The notes: generated by a model not told the origin, from the sequence alone. DNA of 64,000 nt from CBDDFN01 sp965227065 (GCA_965227065.1 CBDDFN010000007.1:1-64000), one strand, 5' to 3'; positions 46,314 to 55,544 are shown, counted from the stretch's first letter. Program-made: numbers and translations.

Positions 46314-48107
46314 TTAATAGACCCGCTCTTTGGGCTCAATATAGCTGATATCATTGCTCAGCGTGTAGGTGTGCACCGGCCGGTAGTCGAGCGATGCGAC
46401 GCCCGAGCCATCCACATCATGATAAGCCAGCGTGTGTTTCATCCAGTTTTCATCATCCCGTGACGAAAAATCCTCACGGGCATGGGCGCCGCGGCTTTCT
46501 TCGCGCGCGACCGCGCCTTCCATGGTGACCACTGCCTGACGGATAAGGTTATCAAGCTCAAGCGTCTCGATAAGGTCGGAGTTCCAGACCAGCGAGCGGT
46601 CCGACACGGCAATGTCGGACATGCCTTGCCAGACATCCTGGATGAGCTTCTTGCCCTCTTCCATCACCTCGCCGGTACGGAACACAGCGGCGTTGTTTTG
46701 CATCACGCGCTGCATGTCGAGGCGCAGTTTTGCGGTCGGCGTGCCGCCCTTGGCATTGCGGAAGTGATCAAGCCGGCCCAGCGCCTTGTCGGTAATACCG
46801 GCAGCCAGTTCGGGTTGATTGGCGCCCGGCGTGAAGGTCTCAGCCGCATGCAACGCAGCGGCCCGGCCAAACACCACCAGATCGGTCAGCGAGTTTGAAC
46901 CCAGCCGGTTCGCGCCATGGACCGACACGCAGGCGGCTTCACCCACAGCCATCAGGCCCGGCACGATGGCATCGGGATCGCCGTTTTTCGGCGCGATAAC
47001 CTCGCCCTTATAGTTGGTCGGAATGCCGCCCATATTGTAATGCACGGTCGGCAGAACCGGGATCGGCTCCTTGGTGACATCGACACCGGCAAAGATGCGC
47101 GCGCTTTCGGCAATGCCGGGCAGACGCTCACCAATCACATCGGCATCAAGGTGATCGAGATGCAGATAGATATGGTCTTTGTTCTTGCCAACGCCGCGGC
47201 CTTCGCGGATTTCAATGGTCATGGAACGGGAAACGACATCGCGGCTCGCCAGATCTTTGGCCGAGGGCGCATAGCGTTCCATAAAGCGTTCACCTTCGGA
47301 ATTGACGAGATAACCGCCTTCACCCCGCACCCCTTCGGTGATCAAACAGCCCGCGCCGTAAATGCCGGTGGGGTGGAACTGGACAAATTCCATATCCTGC
47401 ATGGGAAGACCCGCGCGCAGAACCATGCCGCCGCCATCGCCGGTGCAGGTATGCGCCGAGGTACACGAGAAATAGGCCCGGCCATAACCGCCGGTGGCAA
47501 GCACAGTGACTTGCGCGCGGATGCGGTGGATCGTGCCATCATCCATGTTGAGTGCGAGCACGCCGCGGCAGACGCCTTCCTCATCGATCAGAAGATCAAG
47601 CACGAACCATTCGATCATGAAATCGGCATCGGCCGACAGGGACTGACCATAAAGCGTGTGCAGGATCGCATGACCCGTCCGGTCGGCGGCTGCACAGGTG
47701 CGCTGGGCGGTGCCTTCGCCGAAATTTGTGGTCATGCCGCCGAAAGCGCGCTGATAGATCTTACCCTCTTCGGTGCGCGAGAACGGCACACCGAAATGCT
47801 CAAGTTCAAGCACGGCCGCCGGTGCTTCCCGGCACAGATATTCAATCGCGTCCTGGTCACCCAGCCAGTCTGAGCCCTTGACGGTGTCATACATATGCCA
47901 GCGCCAGTCATCGGGCCCCATATTGCCAAGCGCTGCTGAGATGCCGCCTTGCGCGGCAACCGTGTGCGAGCGGGTCGGGAAGACCTTGGTGATACAAGCG
48001 GTTTTAAGACCTGCCTGCGCCATGCCCAGCGTGGCGCGCAGACCTGCGCCGCCCGCGCCAACGACAATGGCGTCGTAAGTGTGATCAATCAAATCGTAAG
48101 CAGCCAT
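46314..48107 (-). CDS. sdhA: Succinate dehydrogenase flavoprotein subunit
   Basis: 597 residues. The dinucleotide motif is AIVVGAGGAGLRATLGMAQ (about residues 14-32); the covalent-FAD His is in TRSHTVAAQGGISAALGN; the active-site Arg/His region includes HPTGIYGAGCLITEGVRGEGG; the C-terminal domain has LAYHDVDGSGVASLDYRPV. It oxidises succinate to fumarate in the TCA cycle. Six bases after sdhD. Confidence 0.98.
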   Translation of the reverse strand: MAAYDLIDHTYDAIVVGAGGAGLRATLGMAQAGLKTACITKVFPTRSHTVAAQGGISAALGNMGPDDWRWHMYDTVKGSDWLGDQDAIEYLCREAPAAVLELEHFGVPFSRTEEGKIYQRAFGGMTTNFGEGTAQRTCAAADRTGHAILHTLYGQSLSADADFMIEWFVLDLLIDEEGVCRGVLALNMDDGTIHRIRAQVTVLATGGYGRAYFSCTSAHTCTGDGGGMVLRAGLPMQDMEFVQFHPTGIYGAGCLITEGVRGEGGYLVNSEGERFMERYAPSAKDLASRDVVSRSMTIEIREGRGVGKNKDHIYLHLDHLDADVIGERLPGIAESARIFAGVDVTKEPIPVLPTVHYNMGGIPTNYKGEVIAPKNGDPDAIVPGLMAVGEAACVSVHGANRLGSNSLTDLVVFGRAAALHAAETFTPGANQPELAAGITDKALGRLDHFRNAKGGTPTAKLRLDMQRVMQNNAAVFRTGEVMEEGKKLIQDVWQGMSDIAVSDRSLVWNSDLIETLELDNLIRQAVVTMEGAVAREESRGAHAREDFSSRDDENWMKHTLAYHDVDGSGVASLDYRPVHTYTLSNDISYIEPKERVY

Positions 48108-48113
48108 AGAGCG

Positions 48114-48494
48114 TCAGCCTCCGAAACCAATTTTGAGAACCGCATAAACGCAAGCGAGGCCAAGCGCGGTGCAGGCAAATGTGTTGAGCAGCAGGGCGGT
48201 GAATTTCATCGCGGGGCTCGGGATATAATCCTCGATCACCACCTGAAGCCCAAGCTTGAGATGATAAAAGCCGGTGATCAGCAGCAGCAGCATGGGAATG
48301 GCAACCAGCGGCTTCTTCAGTTGAAGAATGGCGGTGGCATATTCCTGCCCCGTCGTGCTGACCAGAAAATAAATGAACCACAGGACGAGCGGCACAAGCG
48401 CCACGGCGGTTACGCGCTGCATCCAGAAATGTTCGGTTCCGTCCTTGGCTGACCCCAGCCCCCGGACTTTGCCCAAAGGTGTACGCAAGCTCAT
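48114..48494 (-). CDS. sdhD: Succinate dehydrogenase membrane anchor subunit
   Basis: 126 residues with three transmembrane helices (VALVPLVLWFIYFLV; AIPMLLLLITGFYHLKLGL; ALLLNTFACTALGLACVYAVL). The heme/quinone region motif GFYHLKLGLQVVIEDY, with its His and the Asp-Tyr pair, matches SdhD. It anchors SdhAB and binds quinone. Three bases after sdhC. Confidence 0.93.
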   Translation of the reverse strand: MSLRTPLGKVRGLGSAKDGTEHFWMQRVTAVALVPLVLWFIYFLVSTTGQEYATAILQLKKPLVAIPMLLLLITGFYHLKLGLQVVIEDYIPSPAMKFTALLLNTFACTALGLACVYAVLKIGFGG

Positions 48495-48497
48495 GAC

Positions 48498-48905
48498 TTA
48501 GCTCCCCATCATCGCATAGGCCGCAACCCAGATGAGTACGGTCAGACCGGCGGCACCGAACACAACCAGCCAGCCGGTGCGGGTCATGGTGTCGAGCTCA
48601 TAGCCCTTGCCAATGTCCCAGAACAGGTGACGGATGCCGTTCAGCAAGTGATAACAAAGCGCAGCCGTGAAACCGAACAGCACCAGCCGGCCCACAATCG
48701 AACCGATAAAGCCCTGAACGCACTGATAGGCGTCAGGCCCCATGGCAGCGGATACAAGCCATGCGGTCAGCAAAACCGTGCCAAGCCCCAACCCCACGCC
48801 GGTGACGCGGTGCAGGATCGACAGAGTCGAACTGATTTGCGGTTTATATACGCTCAGATGCGGCGAAACCGGACGGTTCGCCTTGGGTTTTGCGGCGTCG
48901 GACAT
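48498..48905 (-). CDS. sdhC: Succinate dehydrogenase cytochrome b556 subunit
   Basis: 135 residues. The N-terminal motif RPVSPHLSVYKPQISSTLSILHR and then HRVTGVGL contain the Ser and Arg that line the quinone site; the heme ligand His is in ALCYHLLNGIRHLFWD. Three helices. First gene of the operon; GGAGGGAGAGGCGC precedes its ATG. The 102-base upstream gap shows no clear promoter by eye. Confidence 0.95.
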   Translation of the reverse strand: MSDAAKPKANRPVSPHLSVYKPQISSTLSILHRVTGVGLGLGTVLLTAWLVSAAMGPDAYQCVQGFIGSIVGRLVLFGFTAALCYHLLNGIRHLFWDIGKGYELDTMTRTGWLVVFGAAGLTVLIWVAAYAMMGS

Positions 48906-49007
48906 GCGCCTCTCCCTCCAGCAGAAATCTGGCCTTTACCTGCCCGATTGGCACGATTTTGGCAAGGCCCACACAAACAGTCGATACGCTTCACCGCACC
49001 CTCCGGA

Positions 49008-50003
49008 TTAACGGGGGATGGCGGCCCACAGATCAAAATCCAAAATCACCGTGCCGGGATCGTCCGCCGTTCTGTTTTTGTGCGCAACAAGCTTGAGCCG
49101 CAAGGCCCCAACCTGGTCGTTGAGAACCGCCCCGCCCATCACTTCGGTCTTGGCCGAGACCGTGTCCTCGGCAAACAAGGGCGCAGTGTGGGCGCCTGCA
49201 TTGATGGCAAGGATCGCATAGGCGTTTTCCAGCCCGTTGAAGCTGAGCGCGCGGGCAATCGACAGAACATGACCGCCATAAATCAGCCGCTTGCCGAAGC
49301 GATTTGTCTTGGCGAGCTCACCATCAAAATGAACCCGTGCGGTGTTTTGATAAAGCCGGGTCGCCAATTGATGCTCGGCCTCTTCGACCGTGACCCCGTC
49401 ATGATGATCGATCACGAGCCCTTCCGCGTAATCATCAAAGCGCTTGGCCGACCCGGACTGGGCAAAATCGAACATCCCGCAGGGCGGCGGGGTCAGCGTC
49501 GCGGGGTCAACATAGGCGGGAAGATCAGGCGCCACCGGCTCAGGCGCGGGACTTTTGGGGTCGCGCTTGTGAACCATCACCCAGCGAATATAACTCAGCA
49601 CCAGTTCGTCCCGCTCATTCCGGCCCTGGGTGCGAACCGTGACAATACCGGTCTTGCCGTTGGAATTTTCTTTCAGCCCGATCACCGTGGACGACGCGCT
49701 GAGCGTATCACCGGCATAGACCGGCACGCCGAAGCGGCAATCGGCATAGCCCAGATTGGCCACCGCATTCAAAGAAATGTCCGGCACTGTTTTGCCGAAC
49801 ACGGTGTGAAAAACCAGAAGATCATCCAGCGGTTTGCCTGCATAGCCCAGCGCCCGGGCAAATGGCGCGCTTGAATGATGGGCAAAGCGCGACCCGTAAA
49901 GCGCCACATAGAGGCTGGCGTCGCCCTCGATCAGGGTGCGCGGCGTGGCATGGACAATGTCCTCGCCGATTGTGAAATCTTCAAAAAATCGCCCGCGCAT
50001 CAT
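49008..50003 (-). CDS. MaoC-like dehydratase, probable mesaconyl-CoA hydratase type
   Basis: 331 residues with a double hot-dog fold. The N-terminal MaoC domain has RFFEDFTIGEDIVHATPRTL and HHSSAPFARALGY, with VPVYAGDTLSASSTVIG; the C-terminal domain has FGKRLIYGGHVLSIARALS. This long form resembles mesaconyl-CoA (beta-methylmalyl-CoA) hydratase Mch of the ethylmalonyl-CoA pathway and 3-hydroxypropionate cycle. It overlaps the CoA-ester lyase stop by 4 bases (ATGA), a pairing that fits one metabolic step after another. The exact substrate is inferred. Confidence 0.75.
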   Translation of the reverse strand: MMRGRFFEDFTIGEDIVHATPRTLIEGDASLYVALYGSRFAHHSSAPFARALGYAGKPLDDLLVFHTVFGKTVPDISLNAVANLGYADCRFGVPVYAGDTLSASSTVIGLKENSNGKTGIVTVRTQGRNERDELVLSYIRWVMVHKRDPKSPAPEPVAPDLPAYVDPATLTPPPCGMFDFAQSGSAKRFDDYAEGLVIDHHDGVTVEEAEHQLATRLYQNTARVHFDGELAKTNRFGKRLIYGGHVLSIARALSFNGLENAYAILAINAGAHTAPLFAEDTVSAKTEVMGGAVLNDQVGALRLKLVAHKNRTADDPGTVILDFDLWAAIPR

Positions 50004-50869
50004 TCAGCCCGGGCCGCGATCGCATCGGCCATTGCCACCGTGCGCAGCGCCTGATCGCGGTGGAGCAGCTCGACCATTTTGCCATCAACCTTGAGCACAC
50101 CCTTGCCGGAATTTTCCGGCGCTTCAAAGGCTGTGATGATCGCCTTGGCAAAAGCGACTTCCTCATCGGTGGGCGCAAAGATGCGGTTGGCGGGTTCAAG
50201 CTGGCTGGGATGAATGAGCGTCTTGCCGTCAAATCCAAACTGCAAGCCCTGCTCGCATTCAGCGGCAAAGCCCTCCTCGTTTTTAATGTCATTATAGACA
50301 CCATCGAGCAGGACAAGCCCGCCCATCCGGCCCGCCAGAACTGCCATGGACAGCGCGGTCTGCAAAGGCGCGCGGCCCGGCACATGCGCCCCGCGGGTTT
50401 CCTTGACGAGATCATTGGTTCCCATCACCCAGACTTTCTGGCGGGGATGGGCAAGCGCAATGTCACCGGCATTCAAAAAGGCGCGCGGTGTTTCGATCAT
50501 CGACCAGATGGCAATCTCGGAGCCCTCCAGCCGGTTGGCGATCTTCACCACTTCCTCAACGCTCGACACTTTGGGGACCAGCACCGCATCGGGGTCTGCC
50601 GCGATGATGGCCTCAAGGTCATCGGCCCCCCATTCGGTCTCAAGCCCGTTCATGCGGATGATAATCTCGCGCGCGCCATAGCCGCCTGCCTTGACCGCCG
50701 CACAGACCTGGGCGCGGGCCTCTTGCTTGGCGTCGGGCGCAACCGCATCCTCAAGGTCCAAAATCAGCGCATCGGCGGCAAGGCTTTTGGCTTTTTCAAG
50801 CGCACGGGCGTTCGAGCCGGGCATATAAAGAACGGAACGGCGGGGGCGCATTTCACCAGACATGGACAT
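50000..50869 (-). CDS. HpcH/HpaI family CoA-ester lyase (CitE/Mcl-like)
   Basis: 289 residues, a TIM barrel of the citrate-lyase-beta family: RRSVLYMPGSNARALEKAK, DALILDLEDAVAPDAK with the metal-binding acidic residues, IIIRMNGLETEW, AIWSMIETPRAFLNAGDIA with the second Glu, and GFDGKTLIHPSQLEPANRIF. Members cleave malyl-CoA or methylmalyl-CoA to glyoxylate plus acetyl- or propionyl-CoA, or act as malyl-CoA thioesterases; length and context do not settle which. AGGAGC precedes the ATG at 50869. Co-transcribed with the MaoC gene. Confidence 0.85.
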   Translation of the reverse strand: MSMSGEMRPRRSVLYMPGSNARALEKAKSLAADALILDLEDAVAPDAKQEARAQVCAAVKAGGYGAREIIIRMNGLETEWGADDLEAIIAADPDAVLVPKVSSVEEVVKIANRLEGSEIAIWSMIETPRAFLNAGDIALAHPRQKVWVMGTNDLVKETRGAHVPGRAPLQTALSMAVLAGRMGGLVLLDGVYNDIKNEEGFAAECEQGLQFGFDGKTLIHPSQLEPANRIFAPTDEEVAFAKAIITAFEAPENSGKGVLKVDGKMVELLHRDQALRTVAMADAIAARAE

Positions 50870-50899
50870 TAAGCTCCTGAAACTGCTTGATTGTGGGCC

Positions 50900-50929
50900 T
50901 TGGACAGGCCTATGGCTTTGCGTCTATAT
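50900..50929 (+). promoter_or_regulatory. Candidate promoter for pdxY
   Basis: TTGGAC (50900-50905) and CTATAT (50924-50929) are 18 bases apart, 47 bases before the pdxY start. It lies in the 107-base divergent region shared with the lyase gene. Confidence 0.45.
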
Positions 50930-50976
50930 AGCGGGTTGAGGCCACCCCGATAAAGACGAACAAGGGAAAAAAGCTC

Positions 50977-51822
50977 ATGGCAGTCCTGTCGATCCAAAGC
51001 CTTGTGGTGCGCGGACATGTGGGAAACTCCGCCGCGCAATTTGCGCTGCAGCGTCTGGGCCATGATGTCTGGGCGGTTCCCACCGTGTTGTTTTCCAACC
51101 ATCCCGGCCATGGCAGCCATCGCGGCCATGATCTGAACGAATATCAGATCAATGAGCTGATGCAGGGCCTGGCCGACCATGAAGGCTGGATTGAAAAGAT
51201 CCAGGCCGTGCTGACCGGATATCTCGGCAATGATGATCAGATCGAAGCCATTGGCGATGTGATTGACGCGGTGAAGGAAAAAAATCCCTCCGCGCTTTAT
51301 GTCTGTGATCCGGTGGTTGGCGATGCCGAAGGGCTTTACGCGGATGAAAATATCCGCGAGGGGCTGATGGAAGATCTGCTGCCGCGCGCCGACATTGCCA
51401 CGCCCAACCGGTTTGAACTGCAAGCCCTGCTCGAACAGCCCGAACCGATTGTGACCGTGAATGATGCGATCGAGGCCGCCCGGCAATTGCCCACCCCCAT
51501 CGTCATTGTCTCATCGGTGGAAGACACCGCCCGCTTTGCCGGTCAGATCCAGACGGTTCTTGTGAAAGAAAACGAAGCCTATGTGGTGTCGGTCGCCAAG
51601 CTTGATTTCAACCCCAAGGGTGCGGGTGATCTGTTGACCGCGCTGACCCTGTCGGGGCTGTTGAAACGCCGCCCGCTAGAGCCCGCACTCGCCCACGCGC
51701 ATGGTTCACTCTATGACATTCTGGCGGCAACTTACCGCGCCGGGGCGCCTGAAATGCTGTTGATCGGCGAGCAGGAGCGGCTAGTCTCACCCTTTACCAC
51801 GGTGACCATCGGACGAGCCTGA
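50977..51822 (+). CDS. pdxY: Pyridoxal kinase
   Basis: 281 residues, ribokinase-like PLP salvage kinase. The substrate-side motif VVRGHVGNSAAQFALQRLGH is diagnostic; YVCDPVVGDAEGLYADENI holds the metal-binding Asp; the catalytic loop is FNPKGAGDLLTALTLSGLL with the G-x-G-D anion hole; and ATPNRFELQALL is the ATP-side segment. It phosphorylates pyridoxal to PLP. One base separates it from the MFS gene, so both are in one transcript. Confidence 0.92.
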   Translation: MAVLSIQSLVVRGHVGNSAAQFALQRLGHDVWAVPTVLFSNHPGHGSHRGHDLNEYQINELMQGLADHEGWIEKIQAVLTGYLGNDDQIEAIGDVIDAVKEKNPSALYVCDPVVGDAEGLYADENIREGLMEDLLPRADIATPNRFELQALLEQPEPIVTVNDAIEAARQLPTPIVIVSSVEDTARFAGQIQTVLVKENEAYVVSVAKLDFNPKGAGDLLTALTLSGLLKRRPLEPALAHAHGSLYDILAATYRAGAPEMLLIGEQERLVSPFTTVTIGRA

Positions 51823-51823
51823 C

Positions 51824-53071
51824 ATGTCCAAGACCCTTGCCCCGATTGCAGCCCTATTGATCTCGGCGGCAATCTATCTGGCGGGCAATGGGCTTCAAAC
51901 GGTTCTGATCCCGCTCGCCGCAGGTCTTCACGGCATTTCTGATTCTGAAATCGGTCTGCTCGGTTCCATCTATTTTCTCGGCTTTGCGCTCGGCTGCTGG
52001 CAGGGACCGCGTCTGCTCAAACGCGTCGGCCATATCCGCGCCTTCACCGCCATGACCGCGATTGCCGCAGCCAGTGCGGCCGCCTACGCGCTGGCGCCTT
52101 ATTTCTTGAGCTGGGCGGTTCTGCGGTTTTTAACCGGCATTGCCTTTGCCGCGCTTTATCTCGTGATTGAAAGCTGGCTCAATGAACGGGCGACCAATCA
52201 AAATCGCGGCACGGTGTTCGGGCTCTACACCTTCATCAACCTCACCGTTGTCACCGCAGGTCAGATGATGGTGACGCTTTATCCCCCCGACCGGGTCGAG
52301 CTGTTCTTGCTCAACACCATCTTGATCGCCGCGGCGGCCGTCCCGATTGCCCTGTCGGTCGCACTGGCGCCCGCGCCGGTTGAAGCGCCCACCATCCGCA
52401 TCGCGCATCTGTTCCGTACAGCCCCCGCCGCACTTCTGGGCGGGCTGTTTGTCGGGCTCGCCAATGGGGCCTTCTGGATGTTGATGCCGCGCTACGGCAT
52501 CGGCATTGGAATGAGCATCGACAATATTGCAACCTTCATGGCTGCGGCCGTGCTGACCGGGGCTGCGCTGCAATTGCCTTTGGGCCGCCTGTCCGACGGG
52601 CGTGACCGGCGCCACATCATGCTGCTGACCGCGGTACTGGCGGCCGGGGCAGCCTTGTTGCTGGGCATGTTGGGGGAAATGGGGCGGTCGGGCTGGATGG
52701 TCTTGCTGGCAGGCGGGGCCTTTGGCGGCTTTGCCCTGCCCCTTTATGCCATCTCGGTGGCCCATCTCAATGACTGGGTTGGCGAGGGCGAATTTGTCGA
52801 GGCCGCCGGCGGCATGTTGCTGACCTATGCCGCCGGGGCGGTGGTCGGCCCGATCATTGCCAGCCAGGCCATGGCCGTACTGGGGCCATCGGCCCTGTTC
52901 TTTTATATTGGATCAACCTTTGTGGCGCTGGCCTTGTTGCTGATCATGCGCATCATTCAGAAGAGCCATACGGTCGAGCCCGAAGATCAGGCGGATTTTG
53001 TTGCCGTATCACGCACCTCTGTGGCGGCGGGAGCGCTTGACCCAAGGGCGGAAGAGGACGCGCACCCTTGA
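51824..53071 (+). CDS. MFS transporter, YcaD-like
   Basis: 415 residues with 12 predicted helices. N-half motifs are GSIYFLGFALGCWQGPRLLKRVGH (shown in part: the MFS motif A-like loop is GPRLLKRVGHIRAF) and VLRFLTGIAFAALYLVIESWLNERA, the last being diagnostic for the YcaD/TetA-like branch. The second-half loop is GRLSDGRDRRHIML. The C-terminal tail is acidic and cytosolic. Substrate unknown. Directly follows pdxY, so vitamin B6 export or import is conceivable, by position only. Confidence 0.88.
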   Translation: MSKTLAPIAALLISAAIYLAGNGLQTVLIPLAAGLHGISDSEIGLLGSIYFLGFALGCWQGPRLLKRVGHIRAFTAMTAIAAASAAAYALAPYFLSWAVLRFLTGIAFAALYLVIESWLNERATNQNRGTVFGLYTFINLTVVTAGQMMVTLYPPDRVELFLLNTILIAAAAVPIALSVALAPAPVEAPTIRIAHLFRTAPAALLGGLFVGLANGAFWMLMPRYGIGIGMSIDNIATFMAAAVLTGAALQLPLGRLSDGRDRRHIMLLTAVLAAGAALLLGMLGEMGRSGWMVLLAGGAFGGFALPLYAISVAHLNDWVGEGEFVEAAGGMLLTYAAGAVVGPIIASQAMAVLGPSALFFYIGSTFVALALLLIMRIIQKSHTVEPEDQADFVAVSRTSVAAGALDPRAEEDAHP

Positions 53072-53221
53072 TCGTCATTCCGGACGCGCTGCAGCATGAA
53101 ATGATGCTGCGCAGATCCGGAATCTGGAGACGATGTGTTTCCACAGAGCGAGGCCGTGCAAAATCAAGCTCAGGGCCGCAAGATTCCGGGCAAGACCTGT
53201 CGGTCTTCCCGGAATGACGGC
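53072..53221. repeat. Intergenic palindromic repeat, copy 3
   Basis: Arms TCGTCATTCCGG and CCCGGAATGACG, inner AGATCCGGAATCT and AGATTCCGGG. Its core GTTTCCACAGAGCGAGGCCG is the reverse complement of the copy 2 core with few changes. It fills the gap between the convergent MFS and asd genes; extra nested pairs such as GACCTGTCGGTC could act as a terminator for both. Confidence 0.85.
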
Positions 53222-53223
53222 GT

Positions 53224-54249
53224 CTAGGCGGCCGCTTTCAGCAATCCGCGATTGAGCAGCAGCTCGGCAATCTGCACGGCATTGAGCGCGGCACCCTTGC
53301 GCAGATTGTCGGACACGCACCAGAAGGCAAGGCCAAAATCAACGGTCGGGTCACGGCGGATGCGGCTGATATAGGTCGCATAATCCCCGACACATTCGAC
53401 CGGGGTCATATAGCCGCCATCCTCGCGCTTATCGACCACCATCAGCCCGGGGCTTTCACGCAGAAGATCGCGCACCTCGTCTTCATCGAAGTCCGAGGCA
53501 AGCTCAACCGAAATGGCTTCGGAATGGCCGACAAAGACCGGCACCCGCACGCAGGTCGGGAAGACCTCGATCTTGGGGTCGATCATCTTGCGGGTCTCAA
53601 CCACCATCTTCCATTCTTCCTTGGTGGCGCCATCGGCCATGAATTTGTCGATATGGGGGATGACGTTGAAAGCGATCTGCTTGGTGAAATGTTCCGGGGT
53701 GGGCTCATCACTGACAAAAATGCCCTTGGTCTGGCGGAACAGCTCATCCATACCTTCCGAGCCTGCGCCCGAGGCTGACTGATAGGTCGACACCACCACG
53801 CGCTTGACGCCATAGCGGTCATGAAGCGGCTTCAAAGCCACGACCATTTGCGCGGTCGAGCAATTGGGATTGGCGATGATGTTTTTCTTGGTGTAGCCCG
53901 CCACCGCATCAGGGTTCACCTCCGGCACGATCAACGGCACGTCGGGGTCCATGCGGAAATGGCTCGAATTGTCGATGACGATGGCACCGGCCTTGGCCGC
54001 CTTGGGGGCAAACTCGGCCGCCACATCACCACCGGCGGCGAACAGCGCAACGTCCACCCCGGTAAAGTCGAAATTCGCAATGTCCTGACATTTGATGGTC
54101 TGATCGCCAAACGACACTTCGCGGCCGATCGACCGGCTTGAGGCAAGCGCAATGGCTTCCGACACGGGAAAACCCCGTTCGGCCAGAATGTTGAGCATTT
54201 CACCGCCAACCACTCCCGTGGCACCGGCGACAGCAACGCGATAGGACAT
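53224..54249 (-). CDS. asd: Aspartate-semialdehyde dehydrogenase
   Basis: 341 residues. The NADP motif is VAVAGATGVVGGEMLNIL (residues 5-22), the catalytic Cys is in IIANPNCSTAQMVVAL (near 131), and the acyl-side motifs are STYQSASGAGSEGMDEL and CVRVPVFVGHSEAISVEL with the catalytic His. It reduces aspartyl phosphate to the semialdehyde for lysine, threonine and methionine; dapF at 61.6 kb is further down the lysine branch. ATG 54249 follows AAAGGAGACGACA; a longer in-frame start at 54294 has no such site. Confidence 0.97.
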   Translation of the reverse strand: MSYRVAVAGATGVVGGEMLNILAERGFPVSEAIALASSRSIGREVSFGDQTIKCQDIANFDFTGVDVALFAAGGDVAAEFAPKAAKAGAIVIDNSSHFRMDPDVPLIVPEVNPDAVAGYTKKNIIANPNCSTAQMVVALKPLHDRYGVKRVVVSTYQSASGAGSEGMDELFRQTKGIFVSDEPTPEHFTKQIAFNVIPHIDKFMADGATKEEWKMVVETRKMIDPKIEVFPTCVRVPVFVGHSEAISVELASDFDEDEVRDLLRESPGLMVVDKREDGGYMTPVECVGDYATYISRIRRDPTVDFGLAFWCVSDNLRKGAALNAVQIAELLLNRGLLKAAA

Positions 54250-54302
54250 TGTCGTCTCCTTTGATGGCGTCCAGTCTAACATGGAAGCCGGCATCGTCTC
54301 AG

Positions 54303-54404
54303 TCCGTCATCCCGGAGGAGGGGTCTCAGACCCGACATCCGGGATCCAGATGCCATGCGAGGGTCTGGATCCCGGGTCTCCCATTGGGTCGCCCGGGATG
54401 ACGT
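54303..54404. repeat. Intergenic palindromic repeat, copy 4
   Basis: Arms CCGTCATCCCGG and CCCGGGATGACG, inner ATCCGGGATCCAGA and TCTGGATCCCGGGT, so the element folds into nested stems. It lies between leuB and asd on the same strand, inside a probable operon, where it would form a strong mRNA hairpin. A GA-rich variant of the same family as copies 1-3. Confidence 0.85.
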
Positions 54405-54413
54405 GAAATGGTG

Positions 54414-55532
54414 TCAGTTCAAACCTTTATCAAGGGCCGCGAGGATCGCGCTGCCCATCTCGGCAGTACCCGCCTTGGTGGCGCCCTCGCTCATAATGTC
54501 GCCGGTGCGCAGGCCCGAGGCGAGCACATCCTTGATCGCAGTTTCGATGCGGTCGGCGACATCGCCGCGGTCGAAGGAATAGCGCAGCGCCATGGCAAAG
54601 CTCATGATCGTCGCAATCGGGTTGGCGATGCCCTGGCCTGCAATGTCGGGGGCCGAGCCATGCACCGGCTCATACATGGCTTTCGACTTGCCCGTTGCGG
54701 GGTCCTTGGCGCCAAGCGCGGCCGAGGGCAACATGCCGAGCGAGCCGGTCAGCATAGCCGCCGCATCCGACAGAATATCGCCGAACAGATTGTCGGTGAC
54801 CATGACGTCAAACTGCTTGGGCGCCCGAACCAATTGCATGGCGGCATTGTCGGCATACATGTGCGATAGCTCAATGGCGGGGAATTCCGCATCATGAACC
54901 TTCTGCACTTCTTCACGCCACAGGATGCCCGCTTCCATGACATTGGCTTTTTCGCAAGACGTGACGCGTCCATCGCGTTTTTCGGCAAGCTCAAAGGCCA
55001 CCCGCGCAACACGCTGAATTTCGCTTGTCGTATAAACCTGTGTGTTGATGCCCCGGCGTTCTCCGTTGGGCAGCTCTTCAATGCCGCGCGGCTCTCCAAA
55101 ATAAATGCCGCCGGTCAATTCGCGCACGATCAGAATATCAAGGCCCGACACGATTTCAGGCTTAAGCGTTGAGGCATCAACCAAGGCTTCAAAGCAGATG
55201 GCGGGCCGCAGATTGGCGAACAGCTCCATCTCTTTCCTCAGACGCAGCAGGCCCCGTTCGGGCTTGATCGAGAAATCCAGATCATCCCATTTCGGACCAC
55301 CAACCGCGCCGAGCAGAACCGCATCGGACGCATGCGCCTTGGCCATCGTGTCGTCATGCAGCGGCACACCATGGGCGTCGATGGCGGCACCGCCGACCAG
55401 ATCTTCTTCCACATCAAGGGTGAGGCTCAGACGGTCGCCCATCCAGCCGATGATGCGTTTGACTTCGCCCATCGCTTCGGGGCCGATGCCATCACCGGCA
55501 ACGATCAGCAGGCTGCCAAGATTTTCACTCAT
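54414..55532 (-). CDS. leuB: 3-Isopropylmalate dehydrogenase
   Basis: 372 residues. N-terminus LLIVAGDGIGPEAMGEVKRI; active-site region VRELTGGIYFGEPRG with the Tyr and Arg set; the metal site DNLFGDILSDAAAMLTGSLG; and the NAD loop PVHGSAPDIAGQGIANP. It oxidatively decarboxylates 3-isopropylmalate in leucine synthesis. GTG 55535 or ATG 55532 may start it; AAGGA lies upstream of both. It follows leuD by 12 bases. Confidence 0.97.
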   Translation of the reverse strand: MSENLGSLLIVAGDGIGPEAMGEVKRIIGWMGDRLSLTLDVEEDLVGGAAIDAHGVPLHDDTMAKAHASDAVLLGAVGGPKWDDLDFSIKPERGLLRLRKEMELFANLRPAICFEALVDASTLKPEIVSGLDILIVRELTGGIYFGEPRGIEELPNGERRGINTQVYTTSEIQRVARVAFELAEKRDGRVTSCEKANVMEAGILWREEVQKVHDAEFPAIELSHMYADNAAMQLVRAPKQFDVMVTDNLFGDILSDAAAMLTGSLGMLPSAALGAKDPATGKSKAMYEPVHGSAPDIAGQGIANPIATIMSFAMALRYSFDRGDVADRIETAIKDVLASGLRTGDIMSEGATKAGTAEMGSAILAALDKGLN

Positions 55533-55544
55533 CACTTGTCGTCC

